NCBI GenBank assembly: GCA_964585385.1
Contig: CAZPDP010000002.1
Span: 62,001-126,000 of the forward strand
Direction: 5' to 3'
DNA: 64,000 bases
DNA from: JAGXLC01 sp964585385
GTDB lineage: Bacteria > Bacteroidota > Bacteroidia > Bacteroidales > UBA12077
Part shown: positions 1 through 7,714 of the stretch, piece after piece
Numbering within the stretch: position 1 is the stretch's first letter
How the letters are laid out: each line of letters opens with the position of its first letter
Program-made: the position numbers and the translations under genes
Notes under the pieces: model-generated
Told to the model about the DNA's origin: nothing
What the model saw: only the letters and a program-made list of their open reading frames with translations
The model's database searches: none

Positions 1-189
1 CTCAACGAAGTTAATTATTCGGGTAAAACCTAAGTTGAGTTGTTTGAACAGCCTGTATCGATTTTTATCGGGATAGTAAAAAAGCGCTTTACTTAGGTAT
101 AATTTGGGTAAAAGTTAAATGTTCAGGTTTTCGTTTGAAAATGATGAACATCTTTTGTAATTTGAACACAAATTAAAAAAGGATAAATT

Positions 190-1476
190 ATGATTGAAAA
201 GTATAACTTACCACTGATACAGAATGCTGATCTGGACGGAAAAGTAGTTCTTGTACGAGTAGATCACAACGTTGTAAAAAAGGGTGAAATCCATGATCCC
301 TATCGTATTGATGCAACTATTGGTACCCTGTACCACATTAATGCCAAAGGAGGGAAAATCATATTGATGACTCATGTTGGCAGGCCCAGAGATAAGAAAA
401 CAGGTGAGATTGAAATCAATGATGATGTGTCAGTTCAGCCTATTGTGGACTATCTCAAAAATAAACTGCATATTACTCTTAAAGTTCCTGAGTTCCGGGC
501 TCATGGTAAACAGGGTTATCTGGGAATAGAAACCTCTATTAATCATCAAATCAGGGAGCTTCGGGAAGGCAAAATAGACGGTATTTATCTTCCAAACACC
601 CGTTGGTTTAACGGAGAAGAGGCCGGTGGTGAAGAAGCCGATCGTTTCGCTCATCAATTAGCGGGCCTGGCGGATATCTTTGTGAATGACGCTTTCGGCT
701 CATGGCAGCCCCACGCGTCTACGGTAGGTGTAAACAAATATCTGCCTTCTTATGCAGGATTCCTGATGCAAAGCGAAATAGACAACCTGGAGAGAATTTA
801 CGACCCCAAAAAACCCTTTGTGGCTGTGGTTGCAGGTGCTAAATTTGATACAAAAGCTGAACCCCTCTACGCACTTCTGGAAAAAGCTGATTATTTGGTT
901 CTCGGTGGTGTTATCTATAATGCCTATCTTTCTGCAAAATATGATATAGAAATCAAGGGAGTTTCAGAAGACGATAAGAAACTGGCTAAAAAATTTATTG
1001 ATTATGCTGAAAAGTTTGAGAGTAAGCTTGTCGAGCTTCCTTATATTGTCGAATCCGACACCCTTGAAGGTAAACTTGAAGGTCAGTACAGAGAACATTA
1101 CATTCATGACCTGAAGCAAGGAGCAAAACTTAATTATGTCCTGGACGTTTCGCATAAATCTTTTGAAGAAGACCATGTTCAGGAAGTTTTTCATAGTGCT
1201 CAAACCATTTTTGTAAATGCTGTAATGGGCTTTACTCCTCATTTTAACGATGGTACAATTGCCCTCGACCAACTAATAGATGATAATATTGATGCTGTCA
1301 AACTTTATGGTGGTGGTGATACCATGCAGGAGCTGAAAAGGCTGCTGCCGGGTCTTTATATTGTGGCGCTCGATCATCCAAAATATTACATTTTTACAGG
1401 AGGCGGAGCTGTACTAAAAGCTATTCAGGAAGGAACAACACTGGGAATTGAACCGGTGAAAGCGTTACAGAAATAG
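190..1476 (+). CDS. pgk: Phosphoglycerate kinase, divergent
   Basis: This 428-residue protein belongs to the phosphoglycerate kinase family, which transfers phosphate between 1,3-bisphosphoglycerate and ADP in glycolysis. Visible family marks are RVDHNV near the N-terminus (usual RxDxNVP), THVGRP (usual SHLGRP), FVNDAFG, AGAKFDTK (usual GGxKxxxK) and the C-terminal GGGDT and TGGGA loops. It departs from typical enzymes in several places: LPNTRWF replaces LENVRF, and NAVMGFTPHF stands where NGPxGxFE is normal, so the acidic nucleotide-contacting residue is not evident. It has its own downstream terminator and looks monocistronic. The fold assignment is firm. Whether it is the main glycolytic enzyme or a specialised paralogue cannot be told from this window. 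Confidence 0.85.
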   Translation: MIEKYNLPLIQNADLDGKVVLVRVDHNVVKKGEIHDPYRIDATIGTLYHINAKGGKIILMTHVGRPRDKKTGEIEINDDVSVQPIVDYLKNKLHITLKVPEFRAHGKQGYLGIETSINHQIRELREGKIDGIYLPNTRWFNGEEAGGEEADRFAHQLAGLADIFVNDAFGSWQPHASTVGVNKYLPSYAGFLMQSEIDNLERIYDPKKPFVAVVAGAKFDTKAEPLYALLEKADYLVLGGVIYNAYLSAKYDIEIKGVSEDDKKLAKKFIDYAEKFESKLVELPYIVESDTLEGKLEGQYREHYIHDLKQGAKLNYVLDVSHKSFEEDHVQEVFHSAQTIFVNAVMGFTPHFNDGTIALDQLIDDNIDAVKLYGGGDTMQELKRLLPGLYIVALDHPKYYIFTGGGAVLKAIQEGTTLGIEPVKALQK

Positions 1477-1499
1477 GTAAGTAGAAATAGCAGAATTCT

Positions 1500-1531
1500 A
1501 AGGCTGATGATGATTATTGTCAGCCTTTTTT
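1500..1531 (+). terminator. Rho-independent terminator after pgk
   Basis: An 8-bp stem, AAGGCTGA pairing with TCAGCCTT, has a 12-base loop and runs directly into a T tract. It starts 24 bases after the pgk stop codon. Confidence 0.85.
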
Positions 1532-1616
1532 ATTGGTATTACATATTCTGTTGCATAAGCGACTTTATTTATAACCCTTTCAGAGCTTTTTGAATCAAAA
1601 TTGGACTGAATTTTAC

Positions 1617-1624
1617 TACCTTTG
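1617..1624 (+). promoter_or_regulatory. Promoter -7 box for phosphohexomutase
   Basis: TACCTTTG matches the Bacteroidota sigma -7 consensus TAnnTTTG and lies 17 bases before the ATG at 1642. No TTG lies at the usual 19-21 base spacing upstream, so only this half of the promoter is supported. Confidence 0.5.
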
Positions 1625-1641
1625 AAAAAAAAATAGTGGTT

Positions 1642-2982
1642 ATGAAAGGATTTAAAGCCTATGACATCCGGGGAATTTATAATAAAGACTTTAACAAAGA
1701 GGATGTTTATAAACTGGGCTATTTTTTACCAGAACTGGTAGGAGTTGATAAGATACTGGTGGGTAGAGATATTAGACTTAGTTCCGAAGAGATTTTCAAT
1801 AGCCTGGTAAATGGAATAACTGATCGTGGTGTCGATGTTTATGATGCCGGACTGACAACCACCCCCATGATATATTTTGCTACAGGGAAGCATGAATTTA
1901 AAACATCCGTCCAGATTACAGCTTCGCATAATGCTAAAGAATACAATGGGTTTAAAATATCCGGGGAAAATGTTGTGCCCATTGGATTTGAAAATGGATT
2001 GAAAAAACTTCATGAGCTCGTACTAAATGGTGAGATAAAACCTTCTCTAAATAAAGGCAGGCTCATTTCTTTCAATGTTAAAGAGGAGTATCTGGTATTT
2101 TTACGGAAGTATTATAACAAGAATATTCGGAATTTAAAAATTGGGGTTGATTGCTCCAATGGAATGGCAGGAATGGTTATAAAAGAGATTTTAAAGGATC
2201 ACCCCATCTATATTCACTGCGAACCCAATGGCGAGTTTCCCAATCATAACCCTAATCCATTGGAACCCGAGAATCAAAGGGATATTAAAAAACTGGTTTT
2301 ACAGGAAGAATGTGATTTAGGACTAATTTTTGACGGGGATGGCGACAGGGTGATGTTCATTGATGAAAAAGGAGACTTTATTTCTCCCGATATGGTCATT
2401 GCACTCATGGGGCATTATTTTCTTAAAAATCCAGATGAAACGGTATTGCAGGATATTCGTACTTCTAAATCTGTTAAGGAATATTTAAAACAGTACAATG
2501 CCCATATTCATACCTGGAGAGTGGGTCGGGCTTTTGCATCACCCAGGCTTAAAGAGATAGGCGGCCTTTATGGAGGCGAACTGGCCGGCCATTACTATTT
2601 CCGTGATTTTTATTATTCTGATTCGGGAATTTTAGCAGCTCTTATTGTTCTGGATATTGTCTCAGACTTTAAAAGCAAAGGAGTTAGGTTGTCTGAAGTC
2701 ATAGACCAGATTTCTAATTACGAAAGCAGCGGAGAGTTGAATTTTAAAATTGAGGACAAATCAGAAGCAATGGAAGCCCTGAAGGAATATTTTACCAAAC
2801 AGGAAAAACCTCTCGAATTGCTTGATTTTGATGGTTACAGAATAGAATTTGAAGAATGGTGGTTTAACGTCAGGCCCTCTAATACAGAGCCTTATTTGCG
2901 GTTAATTGTAGAAGCCAGGGATAACGATACACTAAGGGAAAAAGTAGATAAAATGAAAAGCATTCTCAAACAATTCAAATAG
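1642..2982 (+). CDS. Phosphomannomutase/phosphoglucomutase
   Basis: An alpha-D-phosphohexomutase that interconverts hexose 6-phosphate and hexose 1-phosphate for sugar-nucleotide synthesis. The phosphoserine loop is TASHNA (Ser about 95), the metal loop is DGDGDR (about 231-236), the sugar-recognition stretch GGELAGHYYF follows, and RPSNTEPYLRL near the C-terminus is the phosphate-binding loop. The length of 446 residues is normal. A GTG six bases upstream (1636) is an alternative start, but the ATG at 1642 fits the usual MKxFKAYDIRG opening. The stop codon abuts the start of rnhB, so the two are co-translated. Together with manC at 27-28 kb it could supply GDP-mannose. Specificity between mannose and glucose cannot be read from sequence. 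Confidence 0.92.
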   Translation: MKGFKAYDIRGIYNKDFNKEDVYKLGYFLPELVGVDKILVGRDIRLSSEEIFNSLVNGITDRGVDVYDAGLTTTPMIYFATGKHEFKTSVQITASHNAKEYNGFKISGENVVPIGFENGLKKLHELVLNGEIKPSLNKGRLISFNVKEEYLVFLRKYYNKNIRNLKIGVDCSNGMAGMVIKEILKDHPIYIHCEPNGEFPNHNPNPLEPENQRDIKKLVLQEECDLGLIFDGDGDRVMFIDEKGDFISPDMVIALMGHYFLKNPDETVLQDIRTSKSVKEYLKQYNAHIHTWRVGRAFASPRLKEIGGLYGGELAGHYYFRDFYYSDSGILAALIVLDIVSDFKSKGVRLSEVIDQISNYESSGELNFKIEDKSEAMEALKEYFTKQEKPLELLDFDGYRIEFEEWWFNVRPSNTEPYLRLIVEARDNDTLREKVDKMKSILKQFK

Positions 2983-3597
2983 GTGAATTTAAGAGCATTT
3001 TATAAAGAAGGAATTTATGAAGCAGGCTGTGATGAAGCTGGAAGGGGCTGTCTGGCAGGGCCCGTATTTGCTGCTGCTGTTATTTTGCCTCCCGGGTTTA
3101 GTCATTCGGTATTGAACGATTCCAAAAAACTTACTGTAAAACAACGAAAGGCCTTAAGAAAAGATATTGAAGAACAGGCTCTTGCCTATTCCGTTGCCAG
3201 TGTGGATAACCAGGAAATAGATCAGATTAATATATTTAAAGCTTCAATTTTGGCTATGCATAGAGCTGTAGATGGATTGAAAATTACTCCAGAACATCTG
3301 CTGATTGACGGGAAATACTTTTACAAATACAAAGAAACCCCCCACCAGTGTGTTGTGAAAGGCGACCAGAAATATTTGTCCATTGCTGCTGCATCAATAC
3401 TTGCTAAAACATACCGTGACGACTATATGATTCAACTGCATGAGGATTACCCGGAGTACCAATGGAACAGCAACAAAGGATATCCTACACTGAAGCACAG
3501 GGATACCATTAAGCAAAATGGGGCTACCATCTATCACAGAAAAAGCTTCCGGTTGCTTCCGGAAGCTTATCAACTTGAGATAAAAAATATTAAATGA
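2983..3597 (+). CDS. rnhB: Ribonuclease HII
   Basis: RNase HII cleaves the RNA strand of RNA-DNA hybrids and single ribonucleotides in DNA. The opening GCDEAGRGCLAGPV carries the first catalytic Asp-Glu (D17, E18), LIDGKYF the next Asp, and AAASILAKTYRD the fourth motif. The 204-residue length is typical. It starts at a GTG that immediately follows the TAG of the phosphohexomutase gene, with no intergenic base, which implies translational coupling. No in-frame ATG exists before the first catalytic motif, which supports the GTG start. Confidence 0.95.
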   Translation: MNLRAFYKEGIYEAGCDEAGRGCLAGPVFAAAVILPPGFSHSVLNDSKKLTVKQRKALRKDIEEQALAYSVASVDNQEIDQINIFKASILAMHRAVDGLKITPEHLLIDGKYFYKYKETPHQCVVKGDQKYLSIAAASILAKTYRDDYMIQLHEDYPEYQWNSNKGYPTLKHRDTIKQNGATIYHRKSFRLLPEAYQLEIKNIK

Positions 3598-3616
3598 GAA
3601 AATTAGGCTTCAGCGC

Positions 3617-3742
3617 TTAATTTTCATCGCCTTCTTCGTACAGATACTTTTTGTGTTTTAATACAGCATAGCTAATGCGGTAAATCGCAAAAATGAGTAT
3701 CGGCCAGAAGGCCAGCCATATTAAGGATATTGTGTGTTCCAT
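3617..3742 (-). CDS. Small single-helix membrane protein, possible CydX-like subunit
   Basis: An ORF of 41 residues that begins 21 bases after the cydB stop codon on the same strand. It opens MEHTISLIWLAF, continues as one hydrophobic helix (about residues 5-27: WLAFWPILIFAIYRISYAVL) and ends in a charged tail rich in Lys then Glu/Asp. This is the size, position and topology of the small accessory subunits (CydX/CydY type) that stabilise haem in bacterial bd oxidases, which usually sit just after cydB. The sequence does not obviously match E. coli CydX, so the role is inferred from context. No Shine-Dalgarno is visible, which is normal for Bacteroidota. Confidence 0.6.
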   Translation of the reverse strand: MEHTISLIWLAFWPILIFAIYRISYAVLKHKKYLYEEGDEN

Positions 3743-3763
3743 AGTCTTGGTTTTTAAATCAGA

Positions 3764-4921
3764 TTAATACATATGATCGCCTTCAGCTTCTACTTCACTG
3801 GAGTCGATTTTCTTTTTATTCATTGATGTCCATGCATACCAGATATAAGCTATCACAAAAGGAACCATCAGGGAAACATAGCTCATTGCCGTCAAAGTGT
3901 AATGGCTTGAAGAACTGTTTTCAATAGTCAATGAACTCTGCAAATCAAATGTAGAGGGATAGTAGGCGGTATTATTGAAACCGGCCACCATGAACAGAGA
4001 GAAAACTGTCAAGGCCGCACCAAAGCCAGTAAACCACAAGCCGTTTTTACTGTTTTTAAAGATTGTTAATGCAATTCCGGTCAGCACCCCAGCAACACCT
4101 GCCAGAAGGAAGGCTGCCACCAGAGGCATTTGCAGATAATTGTTCAGATACTTGTTAGGTTCCATGAAAACATTTTTTGTTTCAGGATTTACTGCAAAAC
4201 CGTCTTTTGTGAGGAGCAAAATCATGAAAGAAAGAAATACAGCCAGGAAGGGAATCGTGTTGTACCGGATTTGTTTTTTAGATCCTTCAAAGATCTCCGT
4301 ATCTTCAATGGTTTTGATAAAGTATAGGGAGCCAAGGATTCTTGCCAGGAAAAAAACGGATAATCCGAGCAGAATATTTTGAATATTAGCTGCTGCCTCC
4401 AGTCCATTCAGTGGTGTTTCCCACCGGGTAATTGCACTGTTTGTTATATCAGTCAGACGAATTTTGTCTACAGAAAACTCTGAACCTGTGAAAAAAGTAC
4501 TAACAGCCGCCCCAAATAATATGGTACCAATCAGGCCATTGATGAAAAGGAAGGTGTTATAAGTTTTTTCACCCAGAAAGTTAGATGGTTTTTTTCTGTA
4601 TTCATAGGACACAGCCTGGATAATAAAAGAGAAAAGAATAATCATCCAAACCCAGTAAGCTCCCCCGAAACTGGTAGCATAAAAAAGAGGAAAGGAAGCA
4701 AAGAAAGCTCCTCCGAAAGTGACCAGGGTAGTAAAACCCAGGTCCCATTTTCGTCCTATTGAATTGACAAGCATGGTCTTTTGAACATCATTTTTTGCAA
4801 TCTGGCCCACCAGGGTCTGCCCGCCCTGAACAAACATCAGAAAAACCAGGATGGATCCCAGAAGGGAAATGATGACCCACCAGTATTGTTGTAATGCAAG
4901 ATGTGATAATGTTTCAAACAT
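3764..4921 (-). CDS. cydB: Cytochrome bd ubiquinol oxidase subunit II
   Basis: CydB is the second membrane subunit of the bd-type terminal oxidase, which reduces oxygen to water at high affinity with electrons from quinol. The 385-residue protein is almost entirely hydrophobic with eight to nine predicted helices, opens with the conserved QQYWWVIISLLGSILVF region, and ends in a short charged cytoplasmic tail. It follows cydA by 12 bases on the minus strand and precedes the 41-residue ORF, so the operon order is DUF4492, cydA, cydB, small protein. Expression under low oxygen is expected but not shown. Confidence 0.93.
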   Translation of the reverse strand: MFETLSHLALQQYWWVIISLLGSILVFLMFVQGGQTLVGQIAKNDVQKTMLVNSIGRKWDLGFTTLVTFGGAFFASFPLFYATSFGGAYWVWMIILFSFIIQAVSYEYRKKPSNFLGEKTYNTFLFINGLIGTILFGAAVSTFFTGSEFSVDKIRLTDITNSAITRWETPLNGLEAAANIQNILLGLSVFFLARILGSLYFIKTIEDTEIFEGSKKQIRYNTIPFLAVFLSFMILLLTKDGFAVNPETKNVFMEPNKYLNNYLQMPLVAAFLLAGVAGVLTGIALTIFKNSKNGLWFTGFGAALTVFSLFMVAGFNNTAYYPSTFDLQSSLTIENSSSSHYTLTAMSYVSLMVPFVIAYIWYAWTSMNKKKIDSSEVEAEGDHMY

Positions 4922-4933
4922 GATATAGTCGTT

Positions 4934-6451
4934 TTATTTTGGTCCGATTTTAATTTGTCTTACCAGAATGGATATTTCAGCAATCAACAGGATTGTGAAC
5001 AAGGCTGCGAACAGCCAGAATGTTAACTGAACATTTGCTACGCTGATGTGTGAAGTAGAGATTTTAGTGGGCAACACATCCTGTATAGTCCAGGGTTGCC
5101 GGCCCACTTCAGAAACCACCCAGCCCAGCTGAGAAGCAAGGTAACCCAAAGGTATAGACCATAATGCAGCTTTCAGTAGTGTTCTGTTATTCTCAATTTT
5201 ATCATTCATGTTGGCCCAAAGAAGCACGACAAAAAAAAGAATGAAATAGAAGCCCAGAATAACCATTAGATGGAAACTGTAAAATGTCAACGGGACAGGG
5301 GGGACTACTTCTTCTTCCCTCTCAAAATATCCATATCCCATATATTCATAATTCTTCTCAAAATCTTTTATGTGTTCTTCAGCCAGTTCTTCGTTATTTG
5401 CCTTTTTTGCTTGTTTGTACTTTCTCAGAGAGGCAATAGCATCTTTGCCCTTTTTCATTTTATTTGTGGTGGGTTCTATCCCGTACTTTTCGTTACCATA
5501 AACCAGATCGTTCACACCCGGCACAAAAGCATCGACATCTCTTTCAGCCAGAAGAGACAATAATTTTGGCATAGCAATTTTAAAATGGAATGATTTTTCC
5601 TGGTCACCCACTTTTTTGCTGTGATTTAATAATCCAATAGCCACGAGATCCGCTCCTTCCTGTCCGTCATATAATCCTTCCATCGCTGCCAGTTTCATGG
5701 GTTGGGTTTTGGCAACATCGTTACCGGAACTGTCACCGGTAACAACTATAAAGAGGGATGCCAGAACTCCAAATACAGCACCAATGAGCATACTCCTGCG
5801 GGCAAATAAAATTTCTCTTTTTTTCAGTAAAAACCAGGCGCTAATTCCAACCACAAACAAGGAGGAAATTACATATCCACTTGACAGGGTATGGAGAAAT
5901 TTATCAACCGCTGTAGGGGAAAGCAGGACTTCCCAGAAATTTTCCATTTCATTTCTGGCGGTGTCCGGGTTAAAGTTCATGCCCACCGGATTCTGCATCC
6001 ACCCGTTGGCCACAAGAATCCACAAAGCGGATAAGTTTGAACCCAGGGCTACCAGCCAACTGGATAAGAGATGGAATTTTTTACTGACCTTTTCCCAGCC
6101 GAAAAACATTACGGCAATAAATGTTGATTCAAGGAAAAAAGCCATGATTCCCTCTACAGCCAGGGGAGCGCCAAATATATCACCAACGAACCAGGAATAG
6201 TTTGACCAGTTGGTGCCAAACTCAAATTCAAGAATTATTCCAGTGGCTACTCCGATGGCGAAATTGATTCCAAAGAGGGTCATCCAGAATTTTGTTGTTT
6301 TCTTCCACTGTTCATTGCCCGTCTTGTAATATACAGTTTCCATTATGGCAATGATAAAGGAAAGACCTAAGGTCAGAGGGACAAAAAGCCAGTGATAAAT
6401 AGCAGTTAGTGCAAATTGAGCTCTTGACCAGTCAACTAATAATTCATCCAT
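4934..6451 (-). CDS. cydA: Cytochrome bd ubiquinol oxidase subunit I
   Basis: CydA carries the three haems of the bd oxidase and the quinol site. H20 (AIYHWLFVPLTLG) and H187 (DKFLHTLSSGY) correspond to the axial ligands known from E. coli (H19, H186). The glutamates E100 and E108 of the haem/proton region are present, as is the conserved EVGRQPWTIQ stretch. The periplasmic Q-loop is about 100 residues long (roughly 255-375) and Lys/Glu-rich. The protein has 505 residues and starts 12 bases after the DUF4492 gene. Confidence 0.95.
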   Translation of the reverse strand: MDELLVDWSRAQFALTAIYHWLFVPLTLGLSFIIAIMETVYYKTGNEQWKKTTKFWMTLFGINFAIGVATGIILEFEFGTNWSNYSWFVGDIFGAPLAVEGIMAFFLESTFIAVMFFGWEKVSKKFHLLSSWLVALGSNLSALWILVANGWMQNPVGMNFNPDTARNEMENFWEVLLSPTAVDKFLHTLSSGYVISSLFVVGISAWFLLKKREILFARRSMLIGAVFGVLASLFIVVTGDSSGNDVAKTQPMKLAAMEGLYDGQEGADLVAIGLLNHSKKVGDQEKSFHFKIAMPKLLSLLAERDVDAFVPGVNDLVYGNEKYGIEPTTNKMKKGKDAIASLRKYKQAKKANNEELAEEHIKDFEKNYEYMGYGYFEREEEVVPPVPLTFYSFHLMVILGFYFILFFVVLLWANMNDKIENNRTLLKAALWSIPLGYLASQLGWVVSEVGRQPWTIQDVLPTKISTSHISVANVQLTFWLFAALFTILLIAEISILVRQIKIGPK

Positions 6452-6463
6452 TAGATTGCGTTT

Positions 6464-6676
6464 TTAATGATTTGTGAGTTCTTTAATTATATGTTCGCTT
6501 CGCTCTTCATCAGAATTAAACTTTTCCTGCATAACATCCGGAAAGAAGAAAAGCCTTAAAATTGCAAACATGATGAAAAGTTTAATCAGAATAATTATCC
6601 AAAGCTTTTTTCCGGTTTGGCTAATGTTTCTGAAACCTTCATAATAAAAGAGCCAGATCTTTTTGAAAACATTCAT
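6464..6676 (-). CDS. DUF4492 family protein preceding cydA
   Basis: A 70-residue protein with one central hydrophobic helix (about residues 25-44) preceded by the conserved-looking FYYEGFRNISQTGKKLW and followed by a charged tail. It resembles the DUF4492 family, small Bacteroidota proteins found next to bd oxidase genes. It is the first gene of the cyd operon, 12 bases before cydA. Its function is unknown; a role in assembling or stabilising the oxidase is an inference from location. Confidence 0.75.
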   Translation of the reverse strand: MNVFKKIWLFYYEGFRNISQTGKKLWIIILIKLFIMFAILRLFFFPDVMQEKFNSDEERSEHIIKELTNH

Positions 6677-6702
6677 TTTTTACGCTCAGTTTGAACCTGT
6701 AA

Positions 6703-6710
6703 CAAAAATA
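6703..6710 (-). promoter_or_regulatory. Promoter -7 box of the cyd operon
   Basis: On the minus strand TATTTTTG matches TAnnTTTG and lies 26 bases before the DUF4492 ATG, predicting a short leader of about 20 bases. A -33 TTG is not evident at the usual spacing. Confidence 0.5.
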
Positions 6711-6753
6711 CTAATGTATGTGAGAAATGGTCGTTTGTTTGTGTAATTTAAAA

Positions 6754-6909
6754 TTAGTAAAAACAAATACAGCTGCTAAAATAACTTAATTTTCGCTTTT
6801 TCATTTTATCTCCACAACAACTAAGCTCTTGACGACCTGCGTGGTAAATTTCTACCATGTTTCCACAATGATTGCAGTGGTAGAATTCAAGTCTGATTGT
6901 TTCTGCCAT
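6754..6909 (-). CDS. Desulforedoxin-like iron protein
   Basis: A 51-residue ORF whose core CNHCGNMVEIYHAGRQELSCC is the Fe(Cys)4 centre of desulforedoxin and of the N-terminal domain of desulfoferrodoxin: CxxC, a central Gly, then adjacent CC followed by GxxM. The start MAETIRLEFYHC at 6909 is chosen over an upstream in-frame ATG at 6972 because it begins just before the domain. The catalytic superoxide-reductase domain is absent: after GDKMKK the chain ends in a short tail with two extra Cys. It lies between ferritin and the cyd operon on the same strand, which suggests a redox or oxygen-stress role. It could be a complete small redox protein or the truncated head of a desulfoferrodoxin. Confidence 0.65.
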   Translation of the reverse strand: MAETIRLEFYHCNHCGNMVEIYHAGRQELSCCGDKMKKRKLSYFSSCICFY

Positions 6910-6970
6910 TTTGAAGAGAATAAAGTTTATCTTACCAAAGATATAAAAATTGAAATAAGTACCCCTGAAC

Positions 6971-7001
6971 AAAAAAAACCCCGATATATCACTTATCGGG
7001 G
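6971..7001 (-). terminator. Rho-independent terminator of ferritin gene
   Basis: Read on the minus strand, CCCCGATA pairs with TATCGGGG around a 7-base loop and is followed by eight T residues. It starts 26 bases after the ferritin stop codon, separating ferritin from the desulforedoxin-like gene. Confidence 0.88.
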
Positions 7002-7026
7002 CTCTTTATTCAACAAGACAGTTAAA

Positions 7027-7539
7027 TTATTCTTCTTTAGTTTCGTCAACAAATTGTCTTCCACTTAATTCCTTGTCTATCATCAACAGGCCATGACCTT
7101 TACCACCAATCAATTTGAGTTTTTGAAGAAGTTCATCAGCGTTGGCTTCTTCTTCAACTTGTTCTGCAACAAACCATTGAAGCATATTGTCTGTACCATG
7201 ATCGTTTTCAGATCTTGCAAGATCTACCAGGTCATGAATCATTTTTGTCACCTTCTGCTCATGCCCATATACTTCCTCAACAACTTTGACAGGATCATCC
7301 CACTCTGACGGTGGTGTGTCAATTGCTTTAAGTTTTATCCTGCCACCTCTGTCAAACACATAGTTGTATATCTTCATAGCATGCGTCATTTCTTCCTGTG
7401 CCTGAACATACATCCAGTTGGCAAAACCAGAAAGATTTTGGTCTTCAAAATAAGCTGACATAGCAAGGTAAAGATATGCAGAATACATTTCAGCATTGAC
7501 TTGATCATTAAGGGCTTGTTCCATTTTTTCTGATAACAT
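7027..7539 (-). CDS. ftnA: Non-haem ferritin
   Basis: A 170-residue bacterial ferritin that oxidises Fe(II) at a di-iron centre and stores it in a 24-mer shell. The four-helix layout is clear. Ferroxidase residues include Glu in NDQVNAEMYSAYLYL (E17), EEMTHAMKIY (E49/E50 and H53) and the helix-four EQVEEEANADELL region. The gene has a strong AAAGGAGG ribosome site, rare in this phylum, a promoter with both -33 and -7 elements, a palindrome over the -33 box and a terminator directly downstream, so it is a single-gene unit likely under iron or oxygen control. Confidence 0.95.
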   Translation of the reverse strand: MLSEKMEQALNDQVNAEMYSAYLYLAMSAYFEDQNLSGFANWMYVQAQEEMTHAMKIYNYVFDRGGRIKLKAIDTPPSEWDDPVKVVEEVYGHEQKVTKMIHDLVDLARSENDHGTDNMLQWFVAEQVEEEANADELLQKLKLIGGKGHGLLMIDKELSGRQFVDETKEE

Positions 7540-7544
7540 ATAAA

Positions 7545-7553
7545 TCCTCCTTT
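7545..7553 (-). promoter_or_regulatory. Strong Shine-Dalgarno of ferritin gene
   Basis: AAAGGAGGA on the minus strand ends five bases before the ATG. Near-perfect Shine-Dalgarno sites are uncommon in Bacteroidota, so this one supports the start choice and suggests high or specially controlled translation. Confidence 0.6.
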
Positions 7554-7580
7554 ATTTATTGTAATTTAGTTAATAATATG

Positions 7581-7614
7581 CAAATATAGCTTTAAATATA
7601 GGTTGTAACAACCT
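7581..7614 (-). promoter_or_regulatory. Ferritin promoter with overlapping palindrome
   Basis: On the minus strand a -33 TTG (7611-7609) is separated by 20 bases from the -7 box TATATTTG (7588-7581), the normal Bacteroidota spacing. A perfect palindrome, AGGTTGT-A-ACAACCT (7600-7614), covers the -33 box and is a candidate operator. Confidence 0.65.
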
Positions 7615-7619
7615 GCCCC

Positions 7620-7627
7620 TAATTTTG
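7620..7627 (+). promoter_or_regulatory. Divergent -7 box
   Basis: TAATTTTG matches TAnnTTTG and points rightward to the gene at 7715. It lies six bases beyond the ferritin palindrome, so the same protein could influence both directions. Confidence 0.4.
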
Positions 7628-7714
7628 TTCTTTAAATTCGTTCTAAATAGTTTTATTTTTTTTAACCTAAGGGCAAACAAGAACAGATACTGGTTTGTTA
7701 ATAAAAGAAAAATT

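Noticed and set aside
1..30. Open frame ending at base 33 as the tail of an upstream gene
   Set aside because: Only ten codons are visible and they match nothing, so a gene end cannot be claimed.
5697..6200. 167-residue plus-strand ORF
   Set aside because: It is antisense to cydA, whose motifs are clear; the plus frame shows no family features.
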